Of a stretch of 64,000 nt of DNA, positions 1 through 10,330 are shown one piece after another; the first letter of the stretch is position 1; each line of letters begins with the position of its first letter. The DNA is from Corynebacterium zhongnanshanii (GTDB lineage: Bacteria > Actinomycetota > Actinomycetes > Mycobacteriales > Mycobacteriaceae). Where the stretch lies: NCBI RefSeq assembly GCF_014490575.1, contig NZ_CP061033.1, forward strand, positions 1,302,001 through 1,366,000, given 5' to 3'. Both the position numbers and the translations under genes were made by a program. Below the pieces are notes generated by a model, which saw only the letters and a list, made by a program, of their open reading frames with translations, made no database searches and was not told where the DNA came from.

Positions 1-258
1 CCCTCAAGAACAGTTTCTGTCAGGAAATTGGTTAAAAATAGAATCATTACTCGAAAATCATTAACAATTAGCCAGTATCACGGGGGTAATCGTTCAATCG
101 CACCTTTTATTCTGCCGTGCCCGCCACCTGGATAAACATCCCCGCGCGCATCTCATCCCCCTCCAGTCAGGGGTAACCGGAGTAGAAAGCATAGCCACAC
201 CTTCCTAATTTTGGAATGGAAATCAACCGCTCATGCTTTTCCACGAAAGGATGCCACC
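1..258. promoter_or_regulatory. Region upstream of adhA, no gene seen
   Basis: I see no convincing gene here. The first 100 bases are AT-rich compared with the rest of the window. G-runs followed by T occur near 77-82 and 170-174, and resemble the short G4-6T elements bound by RamA in C. glutamicum, where adhA is carbon-source regulated. That parallel is inference; the elements are too short to be convincing alone. A purine-rich ribosome binding site (gaaagga) lies just before the adhA ATG at 259. Confidence 0.35.
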
Positions 259-1284
259 ATGACTGAACAATTCTCTGCCGCAGTGGTCGAAGAATTCGGC
301 CCCACCCTCAACGTCCGCGGAGTGGACCTCCCCGAACCAGGCCCAAACCAGGCACTGGTGCGCAACGTCGCTTCCGGAATCTGCCACACCGACGTCCACG
401 CCGCCGAAGGTGACTGGCCCGTCAAGGCCACTCCCCCATTCGTGCCTGGCCACGAAGGCGTCGGCGAGGTCGTCAAGCTCGGTCCTGGCGAGCACACCGT
501 CAACATCGGCGACATGGTCGGAAACGTCTGGCTCTGGTCCGCCTGCGGCACCTGCGAAAAGTGCCGCACCGGATGGGAGACCCTGTGCGACAACGCCGAG
601 TACGGCGGATACACCGTCGACGGCTCCTTCGGCGAATACATGCTGGTGGACACGCGCTACTGCGCACGCATCCCCGAAGGCTCCGACCCCATCGAAGTCG
701 CACCAATCCTGTGCGCCGGCGTGACGGTCTACAAGGGCCTCAAGGTCGCTGAGACCCGGCCGGGCCAGTTCATGGTCATCTCCGGCATCGGCGGCCTGGG
801 CCACATTGCCGTCCAGTACGCCGTGGCGATGGGCATGCGCGTCATCGCCGTGGACGTGGCGGACGACAAGCTGGAGCTGGCGAAGAAGCACGGCGCCGAG
901 TTCACGGTCAACGCCAAGGAGCAGGACCCTGCCGAGACAGTGGCCGACTACACCAATGGCGGTGCCCACGGCATCCTGGTGACGGCCGTGCACCCGCAAG
1001 CCTTCGGCCAGGCGATCGGCATGGCACGCAAGGGCGGAACCATCGTGTTCAACGGCCTGCCTCCAGGAGAGTTCCCGGCACCGATCTTCGACATTGTCTT
1101 CAAGGGCCTGACCATCCGCGGATCCCTGGTGGGAACCCGTCAGGACCTGGAGGAGGCATTGGACTTCTATGCACGCGGCAAGATCAAGCCGACCGTCAAG
1201 GAAGTGCAGCTGAATGACATCAACGATGTTTTCGATGGCCTGCTCAAGGGCGGCATCGACGGCCGCCGTGTGATTCGCTACTAG
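259..1284 (+). CDS. adhA: Zinc-dependent alcohol dehydrogenase
   Basis: Medium-chain NAD-dependent alcohol dehydrogenase of 341 residues that interconverts ethanol-type alcohols and aldehydes. Catalytic zinc ligands are visible as Cys42 (GICHTD) and His65 (GHEGVGE). The four structural zinc cysteines are Cys96, Cys99, Cys102 and Cys110. A Rossmann glycine motif (SGIGGLGH) lies near residue 170. An upstream in-frame ATG at 211 exists, but the ATG at 259 is preferred: it is preceded by gaaagga and gives the family's usual length and N-terminus. The gene stands alone and converges with the BioF-like gene, overlapping it by four bases. It resembles C. glutamicum AdhA, used for ethanol oxidation. 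Confidence 0.93.
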   Translation: MTEQFSAAVVEEFGPTLNVRGVDLPEPGPNQALVRNVASGICHTDVHAAEGDWPVKATPPFVPGHEGVGEVVKLGPGEHTVNIGDMVGNVWLWSACGTCEKCRTGWETLCDNAEYGGYTVDGSFGEYMLVDTRYCARIPEGSDPIEVAPILCAGVTVYKGLKVAETRPGQFMVISGIGGLGHIAVQYAVAMGMRVIAVDVADDKLELAKKHGAEFTVNAKEQDPAETVADYTNGGAHGILVTAVHPQAFGQAIGMARKGGTIVFNGLPPGEFPAPIFDIVFKGLTIRGSLVGTRQDLEEALDFYARGKIKPTVKEVQLNDINDVFDGLLKGGIDGRRVIRY

Positions 1285-2504
1285 CGAGTCCACACATCGT
1301 GGAGCGTATCCACTAATGTGTCGATCTGCTCCCGAGTATGGGTGGCCATGACGGTCACCCTCAACATCGCGGATCCGCGTGCCACCGTGGGATAACGGAT
1401 CGCTGGCACGTGGATTCCGCGTTCCCGCAAGCCGTGCGAGATCTCCATCGCGTGCGCCTCATCTCCCACATGAAGCGGAATGATGGGGCTGTGCGGATGA
1501 GGCCCCGGATGCAGATACTCCGAGGCCCGCTGCGTCAGATACTCCACGTTGTCCTGCAAGCGCTCCACCAGCGCAGGCGTGTTCTGCAGTTGCTCCAGGG
1601 CCGCCCCCGTTGCAGCCATCACCCCGGCCGCGTTCGAGGTGGAGTACACATAGGGGCGGGATTGATTCCGCAGCAGCCGTGCGGTCTGCGTATCGCAACA
1701 CACGAACCCACCCTCACTACCCAGGGCTTTGCTAGCGGTGCCGACCACGATATCGGGGCGGGCACCGGTCTCCTCGCCGAGTCCCCGCCCCGTGGGGCCT
1801 AAGGTTCCCAGGCTGTGCGCCTCGTCGACAATCAGCCATGCCCCGTGGCGGTGCGCAACCTCCACGAGCTCAGCGGTGGGTGCAACCGTCCCATCCATGG
1901 AAAATAATCCGTCCGTCACCACGAACATGGGCCCCGCAGGGTGGTCACTCGAGGACTGTGTGCGTACTCGATGCGTCGCTAGTGCCTCATCTAATTCTCC
2001 GACGCCACAGTGCGGGTAAATGACAGTGCGCGCCCGAGACAACCTGCACCCGTCGATGATGCTGGCGTGGTTGCGTTCGTCGGAAAAGATGGTGGCGGTG
2101 GAATCCGCGAGCGCTGTCAGGAGCCCCACGTTTGCTTGGTAGCCGGTGGCGAAGTACACGGCTGATTCATAGCCCAGCCATTCGGCTAGGGAGCGCTCCA
2201 CGGCGTGGTGAATGTCCAGCGTTCCTGTGGTCAGGCGTGAGCCACCGGATCCGGTTCCCCTCTGATCGATGGCGTTGTGTGCCGCGGCTTTCACCTGGGG
2301 ATGGGCGGACAGGCCCAGGTAATTACTGGAGGAGAATAGCAAAAACTCACGGCCATCGATGGTTGCGATCGGCTCCTGAGGGGAAGAAAACTCCCAGGTA
2401 GAGCGTTCCAGCCCTTGCTCTGCCCACGCTGTGTTGCGTTGGCGGATAGAGGCTGGAACGTCCTGACTGAGACTCTTCGTGGGACTCTGCTCGGAGTGAT
2501 CCAT
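1281..2504 (-). CDS. 8-amino-7-oxononanoate synthase-like (BioF/KBL family) PLP enzyme
   Basis: Alpha-oxoamine synthase of 407 residues, PLP fold type I. The sequence shows the substrate-loop motif SNYLGLSAHP near residue 60, the glycine-rich GTGSGGSRLTTG, the DEAHSLG aspartate motif and the PLP-lysine motif GTASKALGSEGG. Members are BioF (biotin synthesis), Kbl, HemA or CqsA-like; BioF is the best guess from the N-terminal half. It lies 48 bases behind ilvC on the same strand and may be co-transcribed. No other biotin gene is in the window. An in-frame TTG three bases upstream is a possible alternative start. Confidence 0.8.
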   Translation of the reverse strand: MDHSEQSPTKSLSQDVPASIRQRNTAWAEQGLERSTWEFSSPQEPIATIDGREFLLFSSSNYLGLSAHPQVKAAAHNAIDQRGTGSGGSRLTTGTLDIHHAVERSLAEWLGYESAVYFATGYQANVGLLTALADSTATIFSDERNHASIIDGCRLSRARTVIYPHCGVGELDEALATHRVRTQSSSDHPAGPMFVVTDGLFSMDGTVAPTAELVEVAHRHGAWLIVDEAHSLGTLGPTGRGLGEETGARPDIVVGTASKALGSEGGFVCCDTQTARLLRNQSRPYVYSTSNAAGVMAATGAALEQLQNTPALVERLQDNVEYLTQRASEYLHPGPHPHSPIIPLHVGDEAHAMEISHGLRERGIHVPAIRYPTVARGSAMLRVTVMATHTREQIDTLVDTLHDVWTR

Positions 2505-2552
2505 CAATGACCGTGAGTAGGCGCCACTACTGCCGTAGTGTGTGCGAAGGAC

Positions 2553-3608
<1,056 letters not shown>

Positions 3609-3659
3609 TCAGATCGTTTCATCAATTGGGATATTTATTCCACATAGTGGAACTGTGGT

Positions 3660-3676
3660 GCGGCCTCACCGGCCGC
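3660..3676. other. GC-rich inverted repeat between ilvN and ilvC
   Basis: GCGGCC and GGCCGC are separated by five bases just after the ilvN stop. The stem is six base pairs with no U-run, so it is at most a weak pause, processing or 3'-end-stabilising hairpin between ilvN and ilvC. Confidence 0.3.
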
Positions 3677-3684
3677 ATCCACGG

Positions 3685-4191
3685 CTACAGCTTGGAGGGG
3701 TACATCGCCTTCGGGCCACGGCTCATCGCGGTCATGGAGGACTCCACCAATTCACGAATACCAAACGGCTCCAGCACATCCAGGAGCGCCTGCAGTTTCG
3801 TGGACGTTCCGGTGCATTCGATGATGACAGAATCCGGCCCCACATCCACCACGTGCGCGCGGAACAGTTTGGCGGACTCCACCACCTGAGCGCGGGTGGA
3901 GTTGTCCGCAGACACCTTCACCAGCATCAACGCACGGGCCACAATCGCCTCAGGATCGTGGCGGGACACCTTGATGACCGGAATCAGCTTGTTGAGCTGC
4001 TTCGTGATCTGCTCCATCACGTGCTCTTCGGCCTCCGCGCGGATCGTGATGCGGTTGATGCCGTCGATTTCGGTGCGACCAGAACTGATGGAAATGATGT
4101 TGTATGCGCGGCGGGTGAACATGCCCGTGATGCGGGACATGATGCCGTCGACGTCTTCACACAGAACAGACAGAGTGTGGATGGTTGCCAT
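3685..4191 (-). CDS. ilvN: Acetolactate synthase small (regulatory) subunit
   Basis: Regulatory partner of IlvB, 168 residues, the usual length for the single-unit type. The N-terminal ACT domain (HTLSVLCEDVDGIMSRITGM, residues about 4-23) is where valine binds for feedback inhibition. It contains RRAYNI and continues into a C-terminal ALS-SS domain (residues about 85-160). The ATG overlaps the TAA stop of ilvB by one base (TAATG), so translation is probably coupled to give matched subunit amounts. Confidence 0.96.
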   Translation of the reverse strand: MATIHTLSVLCEDVDGIMSRITGMFTRRAYNIISISSGRTEIDGINRITIRAEAEEHVMEQITKQLNKLIPVIKVSRHDPEAIVARALMLVKVSADNSTRAQVVESAKLFRAHVVDVGPDSVIIECTGTSTKLQALLDVLEPFGIRELVESSMTAMSRGPKAMYPSKL

Positions 4192-6053
4192 TAGTTCTGC
4201 TCACCTTCTTCAACTACTTCGTGGATTTCTGCGGGATCTTCAGCGGCGGACTCTTCGTCGTCGAACAGCGGGCGAAGATCGCGAGCGTACTGGATAGCCT
4301 GGTTGGACGTACCGGCGGGAACCATCGGCCACACCTGGGCGTCCTCACCCACGATGAAGTCGATCACCACGGGACGGTCATTGATCTCCATGGCCTTGCG
4401 GATCGTTGGTTCGACCTCTTCTTCCTTCGTCACACGGAACGCAGCACATCCCATGGACTCAGCCAGCATCAGGAAGTCCGGCAGGTACTCTTCCTTCGGC
4501 TTCAGGTTGGTGTTGGAGTAGTGACCATCGAAGAACAGGGTCTGCCACTGGCGAACCATGCCCAGGTTTCCGTTGTTGATCAGGGCAACCTTGATCGGCA
4601 GATTTTCCACGGCACAGGTCACCAGTTCCTGGTTGGTCATCTGGAAGCAACCATCGCCATCGATGGCCCACACGGTGGCGTCGGGGTCGCCGGCCTGCGC
4701 ACCCATGGCCGCAGGAACCGAGTAACCCATCGTGCCCAGACCACCGGAGTTCAGCCAGGTACGAGGCTTTTCGTAGTCCACGAACTGTGCAGCCCACATC
4801 TGGTGCTGTCCCACGCCGGCCACGTAGATAGCGTCAGGTCCTGCAACCTTGGACAGCGTGTTGATGACGAACTGTGGTGCCAGCTTGCCGTTCGGGTTTT
4901 CCTCGTAGCCGCGTGGGAAGTCGGTCTTCAACTTGTTCAGGTAGCGCAACCACTCGGCGGTCTCAGGCTTCGGCAGGTCCAGGTCCTCCATCGCCTCGTG
5001 CAGCGCGGTGAGCACCTCGCGGGCGTCGCCCACGATCGGCACCTGTGCCTCACGGATCTTGCCGATCTCCGCAGGGTCAATGTCGGCATGGATGACCTGC
5101 GCGTCAGGAGCGAAGCTCTCCAGCTGGCCGGTCACGCGGTCGTCGAATCGGGCGCCAATGGTGATGAGCAGGTCGGACTTCTGCATCGCAGCCACAGCCG
5201 GCACGGTTCCGTGCATTCCCGGCATTCCCATGTTGAGCTCGTGGCTGTACGGGAATGCGCCCAGCGCCATGAGGGTGGTGACGACCGGGATGTCGTTGGC
5301 CTCGGCGAAGCGGATGAGCTCGTCGGTGGCGTCGGATTTAATCACTCCGCCACCGATGTACAACGTCGGGCGTTCCGCGGCGCTGATGAGCTTGGCAGCC
5401 TCTTCGATCTGGCGAGAGTGTGGCGTGGTGACCGGACGGTATCCCGGCAGGTCGTAGACGGGTGGCCACACGAAGTCCAGTTCAGCGTTCTGAATGTCCT
5501 TCGGGATGTCCACCAGGACGGCGCCGGGGCGTCCGGTCGAGGCCACGTGGAATGCCTCGGCGATCGCGCCCGGGATGTCCTCGGGGCGGGTCACCATGAA
5601 GTTGTGCTTCGTGATGGGCATGGTCACGCCGCGAATGTCGGCTTCCTGGAACGCATCCGTACCCAACAGCTGCCGACCGACCTGACCGGTGATGGCAACC
5701 AGCGGAACGGAGTCCATGTTGGCGTCCGCGATGGGGGTCACGAGGTTGGTCGCACCGGGGCCCGACGTGGCGATGCACACACCCACGCGGCCCGTGACCT
5801 GGGCGTAGCCCGTCGCAGCGTGTCCGGCACCCTGCTCGTGACGGACCAGGATGTGATTGAGCTTCTCGGAGGAGTACAGCGCCTCATAGAGGGGCAGTAC
5901 GGCGCCGCCGGGAAGGCCGAAGACAACGTCGGTTCCCAGCTCCTCGAGGGAACGGACAATAGCCTGGGCGCCATTGATACGCTCAGGGCTGCCTGACCTG
6001 TTGTTCTTCGCCACAGTTGCTGGGCTTGGTTGCGAGCGTGATGCGTCAGTCAC
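4191..6053 (-). CDS. ilvB: Acetolactate synthase large (catalytic) subunit
   Basis: ThDP- and FAD-dependent acetohydroxyacid synthase, 620 residues, the first shared step of valine, leucine and isoleucine synthesis. Catalytic Glu73 is in [14 protein letters not shown]. The ThDP/Mg2+ motif begins [12 protein letters not shown] in the C-terminal third and ends in INN. The first 25 residues are a polar extension ahead of the Pyr domain. The GTG at 6053 is preferred because AGGAG lies nine bases before it. It is first in ilvB-ilvN-ilvC and divergent from the MscCG-like gene, the same arrangement as in C. glutamicum. Confidence 0.97.
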   Translation of the reverse strand: MTDASRSQPSPATVAKNNRSGSPERINGAQAIVRSLEELGTDVVFGLPGGAVLPLYEALYSSEKLNHILVRHEQGAGHAATGYAQVTGRVGVCIATSGPGATNLVTPIADANMDSVPLVAITGQVGRQLLGTDAFQEADIRGVTMPITKHNFMVTRPEDIPGAIAEAFHVASTGRPGAVLVDIPKDIQNAELDFVWPPVYDLPGYRPVTTPHSRQIEEAAKLISAAERPTLYIGGGVIKSDATDELIRFAEANDIPVVTTLMALGAFPYSHELNMGMPGMHGTVPAVAAMQKSDLLITIGARFDDRVTGQLESFAPDAQVIHADIDPAEIGKIREAQVPIVGDAREVLTALHEAMEDLDLPKPETAEWLRYLNKLKTDFPRGYEENPNGKLAPQFVINTLSKVAGPDAIYVAGVGQHQMWAAQFVDYEKPRTWLNSGGLGTMGYSVPAAMGAQAGDPDATVWAIDGDGCFQMTNQELVTCAVENLPIKVALINNGNLGMVRQWQTLFFDGHYSNTNLKPKEEYLPDFLMLAESMGCAAFRVTKEEEVEPTIRKAMEINDRPVVIDFIVGEDAQVWPMVPAGTSNQAIQYARDLRPLFDDEESAAEDPAEIHEVVEEGEQN

Positions 6054-6069
6054 GGGTAATTCGCTCCTG

Positions 6070-6144
6070 TTAGTACGGACAAAACGTGAGCCAGCTTATA
6101 TGGCCGCTGGCGGGGTCGCAAACAACTATACCCCCATTCACCAT
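6070..6144 (-). promoter_or_regulatory. Possible ilvB leader region (24-codon ORF and hairpin)
   Basis: A 24-codon ORF starts at 6144 on the minus strand and contains an Ile-Val-Val run at codons 6-8 (GGIVV). A GCCAGC/GCTGGC stem follows within it. In C. glutamicum ilvBNC is controlled by attenuation through a Val-rich leader peptide, so this is a natural candidate. Against it, the Val run is short, the putative terminator lacks a strong U-run, the ORF has only a weak ribosome site, and a good -10 box (6125-6130) lies inside the ORF and would exclude it from the transcript. Confidence 0.25.
6125..6130 (-). promoter_or_regulatory. Candidate -10 box for ilvBN(C)
   Basis: Minus-strand TATAGT is a good match to the TANNNT -10 element and lies 71 bases before the ilvB GTG. 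A TTGGGA hexamer 19 bases further upstream could act as -35. If used, the mRNA would begin near 6118 and keep the GCCAGC/GCTGGC hairpin in its 5' leader. This competes with the leader-peptide reading. Confidence 0.4.
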
Positions 6145-6242
6145 AGTTTTCCCAAATGATGGTTATGTATTTCCCACAGAATGAAACATGGGGCACTTTA
6201 GCACGCCACGCTGTGTAGGACGTACGCGCTAGTGTGGCAAGC

Positions 6243-7850
6243 ATGGATTTCAAGTTCTTCCTGTTCAAAATATGGGGTCTCTTGATCGACCACGGCATCC
6301 CCTTAGCCGCACTGTTGGTCTTAGCCATCCTCATCCCGCGCGCCGGCAGGCTGTTGAACCGCATCCTGTCCCGCAAACTCGATGAGGGTGAAGAATCCAC
6401 CAAGGCCTCCCTGGCGTTGATGGGTGCCCTGGTGTACGTCCTGCAGGCTGTGGCATACTTCGCCATCATCATGTTGGCCTTGACCAACGTGGGCGTGCCT
6501 CCCATGGGCGCGGCCATCCCCGCCACCGTGGTCTCCGCGGCCGTCGGTTTCGGTGCCCAGTCCGTCATCGGCGACTTCCTTTCCGGATTCTTCATCATCT
6601 CAGAGCGCCAGTTCGGCGTGGGTGACTTCGTCTCCTTCGACGGAACCTCGGACTCTGTCTCGGGCACCGTGGTGGCCCTGACGCTGCGCGCCACCAAAAT
6701 CCGCACCTCCACCGGCGAGGTCGTCACCATTCCCAACGGCTCCGCCGGCGTGATCACCAACTTCTCGCAGGAGTGGTCCCGCGCGGTGGTGGACATGCAG
6801 ATCCCCCTGCGCCCCGGTGAGACGATGAAGGACCTCAACGAAGCCCTGAAAACCGCCACGATGAAGGCCCTGGAGGATACCTCCATCCGCCGCGATGTCA
6901 CCGGCGAACTCGATATCTGGCCCGCCATGTCCATCAACCCTCCGGCCACCGCGGGCCAGCCGTGGACCGTGACCACCCGCATCAACGTGGAGGTCAATCC
7001 TGCCCGGCAGTGGGCCGTTGAGCGCGTCATCCGTGCCGCGTTACTGAACACCTTCTGGGACCGTTACGAGCACACGCCCGACGTCACCGGGCTCACCCTC
7101 GCCGAGTCCTCCCACGCGCTGCCCGTCGATGCCGCCGATGCTGCTACCGATACTGCCTCCGCTGAGGACTCCACGCCGTCCTCCTCCCCTTCTGCCGACG
7201 CCGAGGCCTCCACCACCGAGGCACACTCGGACACCACGGAGGGACTTGAGGAGGTGGCTCGCGCCACGTCTGACGATGGCCCAGGAAGGCCTGCGTTCTC
7301 GGACGAGTGGGACAGGGACACCAGCCAGCAGTCCCCTGCACGTCCGAGCGCGGAGGATGTTGTCCAGGACACCTTGAGTGTGGGTGGCCGCATGCGCGCC
7401 TCGACCACGGTCTTGCTGATTACTCTGTTAATTCTGGGAACGTTGGCGCTGTTTTCCGCCAATCCAGAAGGTGCGGATGCCGGACTGCTCAATCCTGATC
7501 GGTGGAGGACCAGTACCGCGGCGTCCAGTGAGGAGATAACCCCCAGCGCCACGGAGACCGCACCGGCGGAGGCCACTGCGGAGAACACCGCGGGTTCCAC
7601 CTCCACACAGGATCCGAACGCGCAGACCGGCACGGTGGAGCGCGGCACGCCGACGGAGAGCAACGGGCGCCCGAACTCCGGCTCCGATAATTCTGAGCGG
7701 GAACCCACCTCCAATAATTCCGGGGGCGCTGGTTCTACGGGACAGTCCCAGTCAGGCAATAACTCCAATGGCACTGGTGGACAGGACTCGTCTGCTGGCC
7801 AGACTGGCAACGGCGATAGCCAATCAGAGCCAATTGCAACCAATCCCTAA
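6243..7850 (+). CDS. mscCG: MscCG-like mechanosensitive channel, likely glutamate exporter
   Basis: MscS-family channel of 535 residues. Three N-terminal membrane segments lie at about residues 15-33, 59-80 and 88-119. The third carries the Ala/Gly-rich pore-helix pattern (SAAVGFGAQSVIGDFLSGFF), followed by the beta domain (residues 120-180) with VTIPNGSAG. A long acidic Ser/Thr/Glu linker leads to a fourth membrane segment at about 387-407 and a low-complexity Ser/Asn/Gly/Thr tail. The fourth segment and its position next to ilvB match C. glutamicum MscCG (YggB), which releases glutamate. A GTG nine bases upstream (6234) is an alternative start. Confidence 0.88.
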   Translation: MDFKFFLFKIWGLLIDHGIPLAALLVLAILIPRAGRLLNRILSRKLDEGEESTKASLALMGALVYVLQAVAYFAIIMLALTNVGVPPMGAAIPATVVSAAVGFGAQSVIGDFLSGFFIISERQFGVGDFVSFDGTSDSVSGTVVALTLRATKIRTSTGEVVTIPNGSAGVITNFSQEWSRAVVDMQIPLRPGETMKDLNEALKTATMKALEDTSIRRDVTGELDIWPAMSINPPATAGQPWTVTTRINVEVNPARQWAVERVIRAALLNTFWDRYEHTPDVTGLTLAESSHALPVDAADAATDTASAEDSTPSSSPSADAEASTTEAHSDTTEGLEEVARATSDDGPGRPAFSDEWDRDTSQQSPARPSAEDVVQDTLSVGGRMRASTTVLLITLLILGTLALFSANPEGADAGLLNPDRWRTSTAASSEEITPSATETAPAEATAENTAGSTSTQDPNAQTGTVERGTPTESNGRPNSGSDNSEREPTSNNSGGAGSTGQSQSGNNSNGTGGQDSSAGQTGNGDSQSEPIATNP

Positions 7851-7862
7851 ACAACTGATTAA

Positions 7863-8420
7863 ATGGAACCCATGAGCTCACACCCAACCACCGTGATTCG
7901 CCCGAGCAGGGAACACCTTCTGGGCGCGGCCATTATGTTTTTGATCTGCCTGATGTTCACTGGCTATAACATCAAGTGGTTCTTCTGGGTTCCGATTCTG
8001 CCGTTACTGTTTATCGTCTGGGTTCTGCGCGTGCGCACCATCGTGACGGACAAGGGCTTGTCCACGCGCTACCTGTTGAAGTCCAATGAGTCCGTGAGCT
8101 GGGATGACTTCTCCGGCGTACTCATTGCGAAAAACGGACGTGGATATGCGGTGCGCACAGATGAGACGAAGTTTTGGCTCCCCGGTGTCACCTTCAATTC
8201 CCTCGTGGAGCTCAATAAGGCCAGCCAGGGTAGAATTCCTGACCCGGTGACCGCCGGTCGCGAGGCCGCCCATGACAAAGTGCAGGTTGTCCACAAAGAC
8301 GGCTATGCAGTCTTGATGGATAAAGACGACTATGCAGAATATGAGGCTCAGCGACGCGCTGAATACGCTGAGCAACACAACAAGAAATCCGCACACAAGA
8401 CATCCAAAGAAGAAGAATAA
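7863..8420 (+). CDS. PH-domain-type small membrane protein
   Basis: Protein of 185 residues with two adjacent hydrophobic segments (about 18-34 and 38-56). A bacterial PH-like domain follows (VTDKGLSTRYLL, then WDDFSGVLIAKNG), and the C-terminus is strongly charged (Lys/Glu/Asp). It lies between the MscCG-like gene and ilvD, as the homologue does in C. glutamicum. Its TAA stop directly abuts the ilvD ATG. Its function is unknown; a membrane-associated accessory role is only a guess from context. The ATG at 7872 is an alternative start. Confidence 0.75.
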   Translation: MEPMSSHPTTVIRPSREHLLGAAIMFLICLMFTGYNIKWFFWVPILPLLFIVWVLRVRTIVTDKGLSTRYLLKSNESVSWDDFSGVLIAKNGRGYAVRTDETKFWLPGVTFNSLVELNKASQGRIPDPVTAGREAAHDKVQVVHKDGYAVLMDKDDYAEYEAQRRAEYAEQHNKKSAHKTSKEEE

Positions 8421-10268
8421 ATGAACGCCATCTCTCTGAGGTCCTCAGTCACCACCCAAGGCCGTAACGCAGCCGGTGCCCGTGCCCTGTGGCGCGCCAC
8501 CGGTATGACCGATGATGACTTCAATAAGCCCATCATCGCGATCGCCAACTCCTACACCCAGTTCGTTCCTGGCCACGTTCACTTGAAGGACGTGGGAGAG
8601 ATCGTTGCTGACGCTGTGCGTGAAGCCGGTGGTGTTCCCCGCGAGTTCAACACCATTGCCGTGGACGATGGCATTGCCATGGGTCATGCGGGCATGCTGT
8701 ACTCGCTGCCGTCCCGCGAGGTGATTTCCGACGCCGTGGAGTACATGGTCAATGGCCATGCCGCGGACGCCCTGGTGTGTATCTCCAACTGTGACAAGAT
8801 CACCCCCGGCATGCTCAACGCCGCGATGCGACTCAACATCCCCGTGGTGTTCGTCTCGGGTGGACCGATGGAAGCCGGCAAGGCTGTGGTTGTTGATGGC
8901 GTGGCTCAGGCGCCCACGGACTTGATCACGGCCATTTCCGCGTCCGCCTCGGATGCGGTCAACGCTCAGTCTCTGCTGACGGTGGAATCCGCGGCCTGCC
9001 CCACCTGTGGTTCGTGCTCCGGTATGTTCACCGCGAACTCCATGAACTGCCTGACCGAAGCCCTGGGTCTGTCCCTGCCGGGTAACGGCTCCACGCTGGC
9101 CACGCACGAGGCACGTCGGGCGCTGTTCACCAAGGCCGGCCACACCATTATGGACCTGTGCACGCGCTACTACGGCGATGGCGACGAGTCTGTCCTGCCC
9201 CGCAACATCGCCACCCGCGAGGCCTTTGAGAACGCGATGGCTTTGGACATGGCCATGGGTGGTTCCACGAACACGGTGCTGCACATCCTGGCTGCGGCTC
9301 AGGAGGGACAGGTGGACTTCAACCTGTACGACATCGACCGCCTGTCCAAGACCGTCCCCTGCCTGTCCAAGGTCTCCCCGAACTCGGACTACCACATGGA
9401 GGACGTGCACCGCGGTGGCGGAATCCCCGCGATCCTGGGTGAGCTGAAGCGCGCTGGAAAGCTCAACGAAGGTGTGCACTCCGTCCACGCGTCCTCCCTG
9501 GATGAGTGGTTGGGCACCTGGGACATCCGCAGCGGCACGGCCTCCGAGGAGGCCATCGAGCTGTTCCACGCCGCACCAGGTGGCGTGCGCACCACGGAGC
9601 CGTTCAGTACCTCCAACCGCTGGTCTGAACTCGATACGGACAGCACCAATGGTGTGATCCGCGATGCCGAGCACGCCTACACCGCCGATGGCGGACTGGT
9701 CATCCTGCGCGGCAACCTGGCCGAAAACGGCGCCGTCATCAAGTCCGCCGGTATCGACCCTGACGTCTGGCACTTCGAGGGCAAGGCCCTGGTAGTGGAG
9801 TCCCAGGAGGACGCCGTGCGCGTGATCCTGGACAAGGTGGTCCAGCCAGGAGATGTGATCGTGGTGCGCTACGAGGGACCGTCCGGCGGACCTGGCATGC
9901 AGGAGATGCTGCACCCCACTGCCTTCCTTAAGGGCTCCGGCCTGGGCAAGAAGTGTGCGCTGATCACCGACGGCCGCTTCTCTGGTGGTTCCTCCGGAAT
10001 CTCGGTGGGCCACATCTCCCCTGAGGCTGCCCACGGTGGCCTCATCGGACTGGTTCGTGATGGCGACCCGATCCTCATCGACGTGCACGAGCGCCGCCTG
10101 GAGCTGCAGATCTCCGACGAGGAGATTGCGCGCCGTCGCGAGGAGATGGAAGCCTCCGACAAGCCATGGACCCCCACCACCCGTCAGCGCACCGTCACCA
10201 AGGCGCTGCGCGCGTACGCCTCGATGGCGACGTCCGCGGACAAGGGCGCCGTGCGCGAGGTGCGCTAG
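8421..10268 (+). CDS. ilvD: Dihydroxy-acid dehydratase
   Basis: Iron-sulfur dehydratase of 615 residues catalysing the third common step of branched-chain amino acid synthesis (dihydroxy acid to 2-oxo acid). Cluster cysteines are recognisable in [10 protein letters not shown] near residue 123 and in the [18 protein letters not shown] stretch near 195. The C-terminal half has [13 protein letters not shown] and [11 protein letters not shown]. The start codon follows the upstream gene's stop with no gap, so the two are probably co-transcribed. The other ilv genes lie about 2.4 kb away on the opposite strand. Confidence 0.97.
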   Translation: MNAISLRSSVTTQGRNAAGARALWRATGMTDDDFNKPIIAIANSYTQFVPGHVHLKDVGEIVADAVREAGGVPREFNTIAVDDGIAMGHAGMLYSLPSREVISDAVEYMVNGHAADALVCISNCDKITPGMLNAAMRLNIPVVFVSGGPMEAGKAVVVDGVAQAPTDLITAISASASDAVNAQSLLTVESAACPTCGSCSGMFTANSMNCLTEALGLSLPGNGSTLATHEARRALFTKAGHTIMDLCTRYYGDGDESVLPRNIATREAFENAMALDMAMGGSTNTVLHILAAAQEGQVDFNLYDIDRLSKTVPCLSKVSPNSDYHMEDVHRGGGIPAILGELKRAGKLNEGVHSVHASSLDEWLGTWDIRSGTASEEAIELFHAAPGGVRTTEPFSTSNRWSELDTDSTNGVIRDAEHAYTADGGLVILRGNLAENGAVIKSAGIDPDVWHFEGKALVVESQEDAVRVILDKVVQPGDVIVVRYEGPSGGPGMQEMLHPTAFLKGSGLGKKCALITDGRFSGGSSGISVGHISPEAAHGGLIGLVRDGDPILIDVHERRLELQISDEEIARRREEMEASDKPWTPTTRQRTVTKALRAYASMATSADKGAVREVR

Positions 10269-10288
10269 CACCCTATGCTCTTGCGCGC

Positions 10289-10312
10289 TAGCACTTATGA
10301 ATTAGTGTGCTA
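10289..10312. other. Inverted repeat before the VanZ-like gene
   Basis: TAGCAC and GTGCTA are separated by 12 AT-rich bases, ending six bases before a candidate -10 box (TATGAT, 10318-10323). It could be an operator, or a weak 3'-end hairpin for ilvD. It lacks a U-run, which speaks against a terminator. Confidence 0.35.
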
Positions 10313-10317
10313 ACCCC

Positions 10318-10323
10318 TATGAT
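10318..10323 (+). promoter_or_regulatory. -10 box of a leaderless VanZ-like transcript
   Basis: TATGAT ends seven bases before the ATG at 10331, which puts the transcription start at or next to the A of the start codon. No Shine-Dalgarno sequence fits in that space. This spacing recurs at many genes in the window. Confidence 0.55.
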
Positions 10324-10330
10324 GTGAGGT

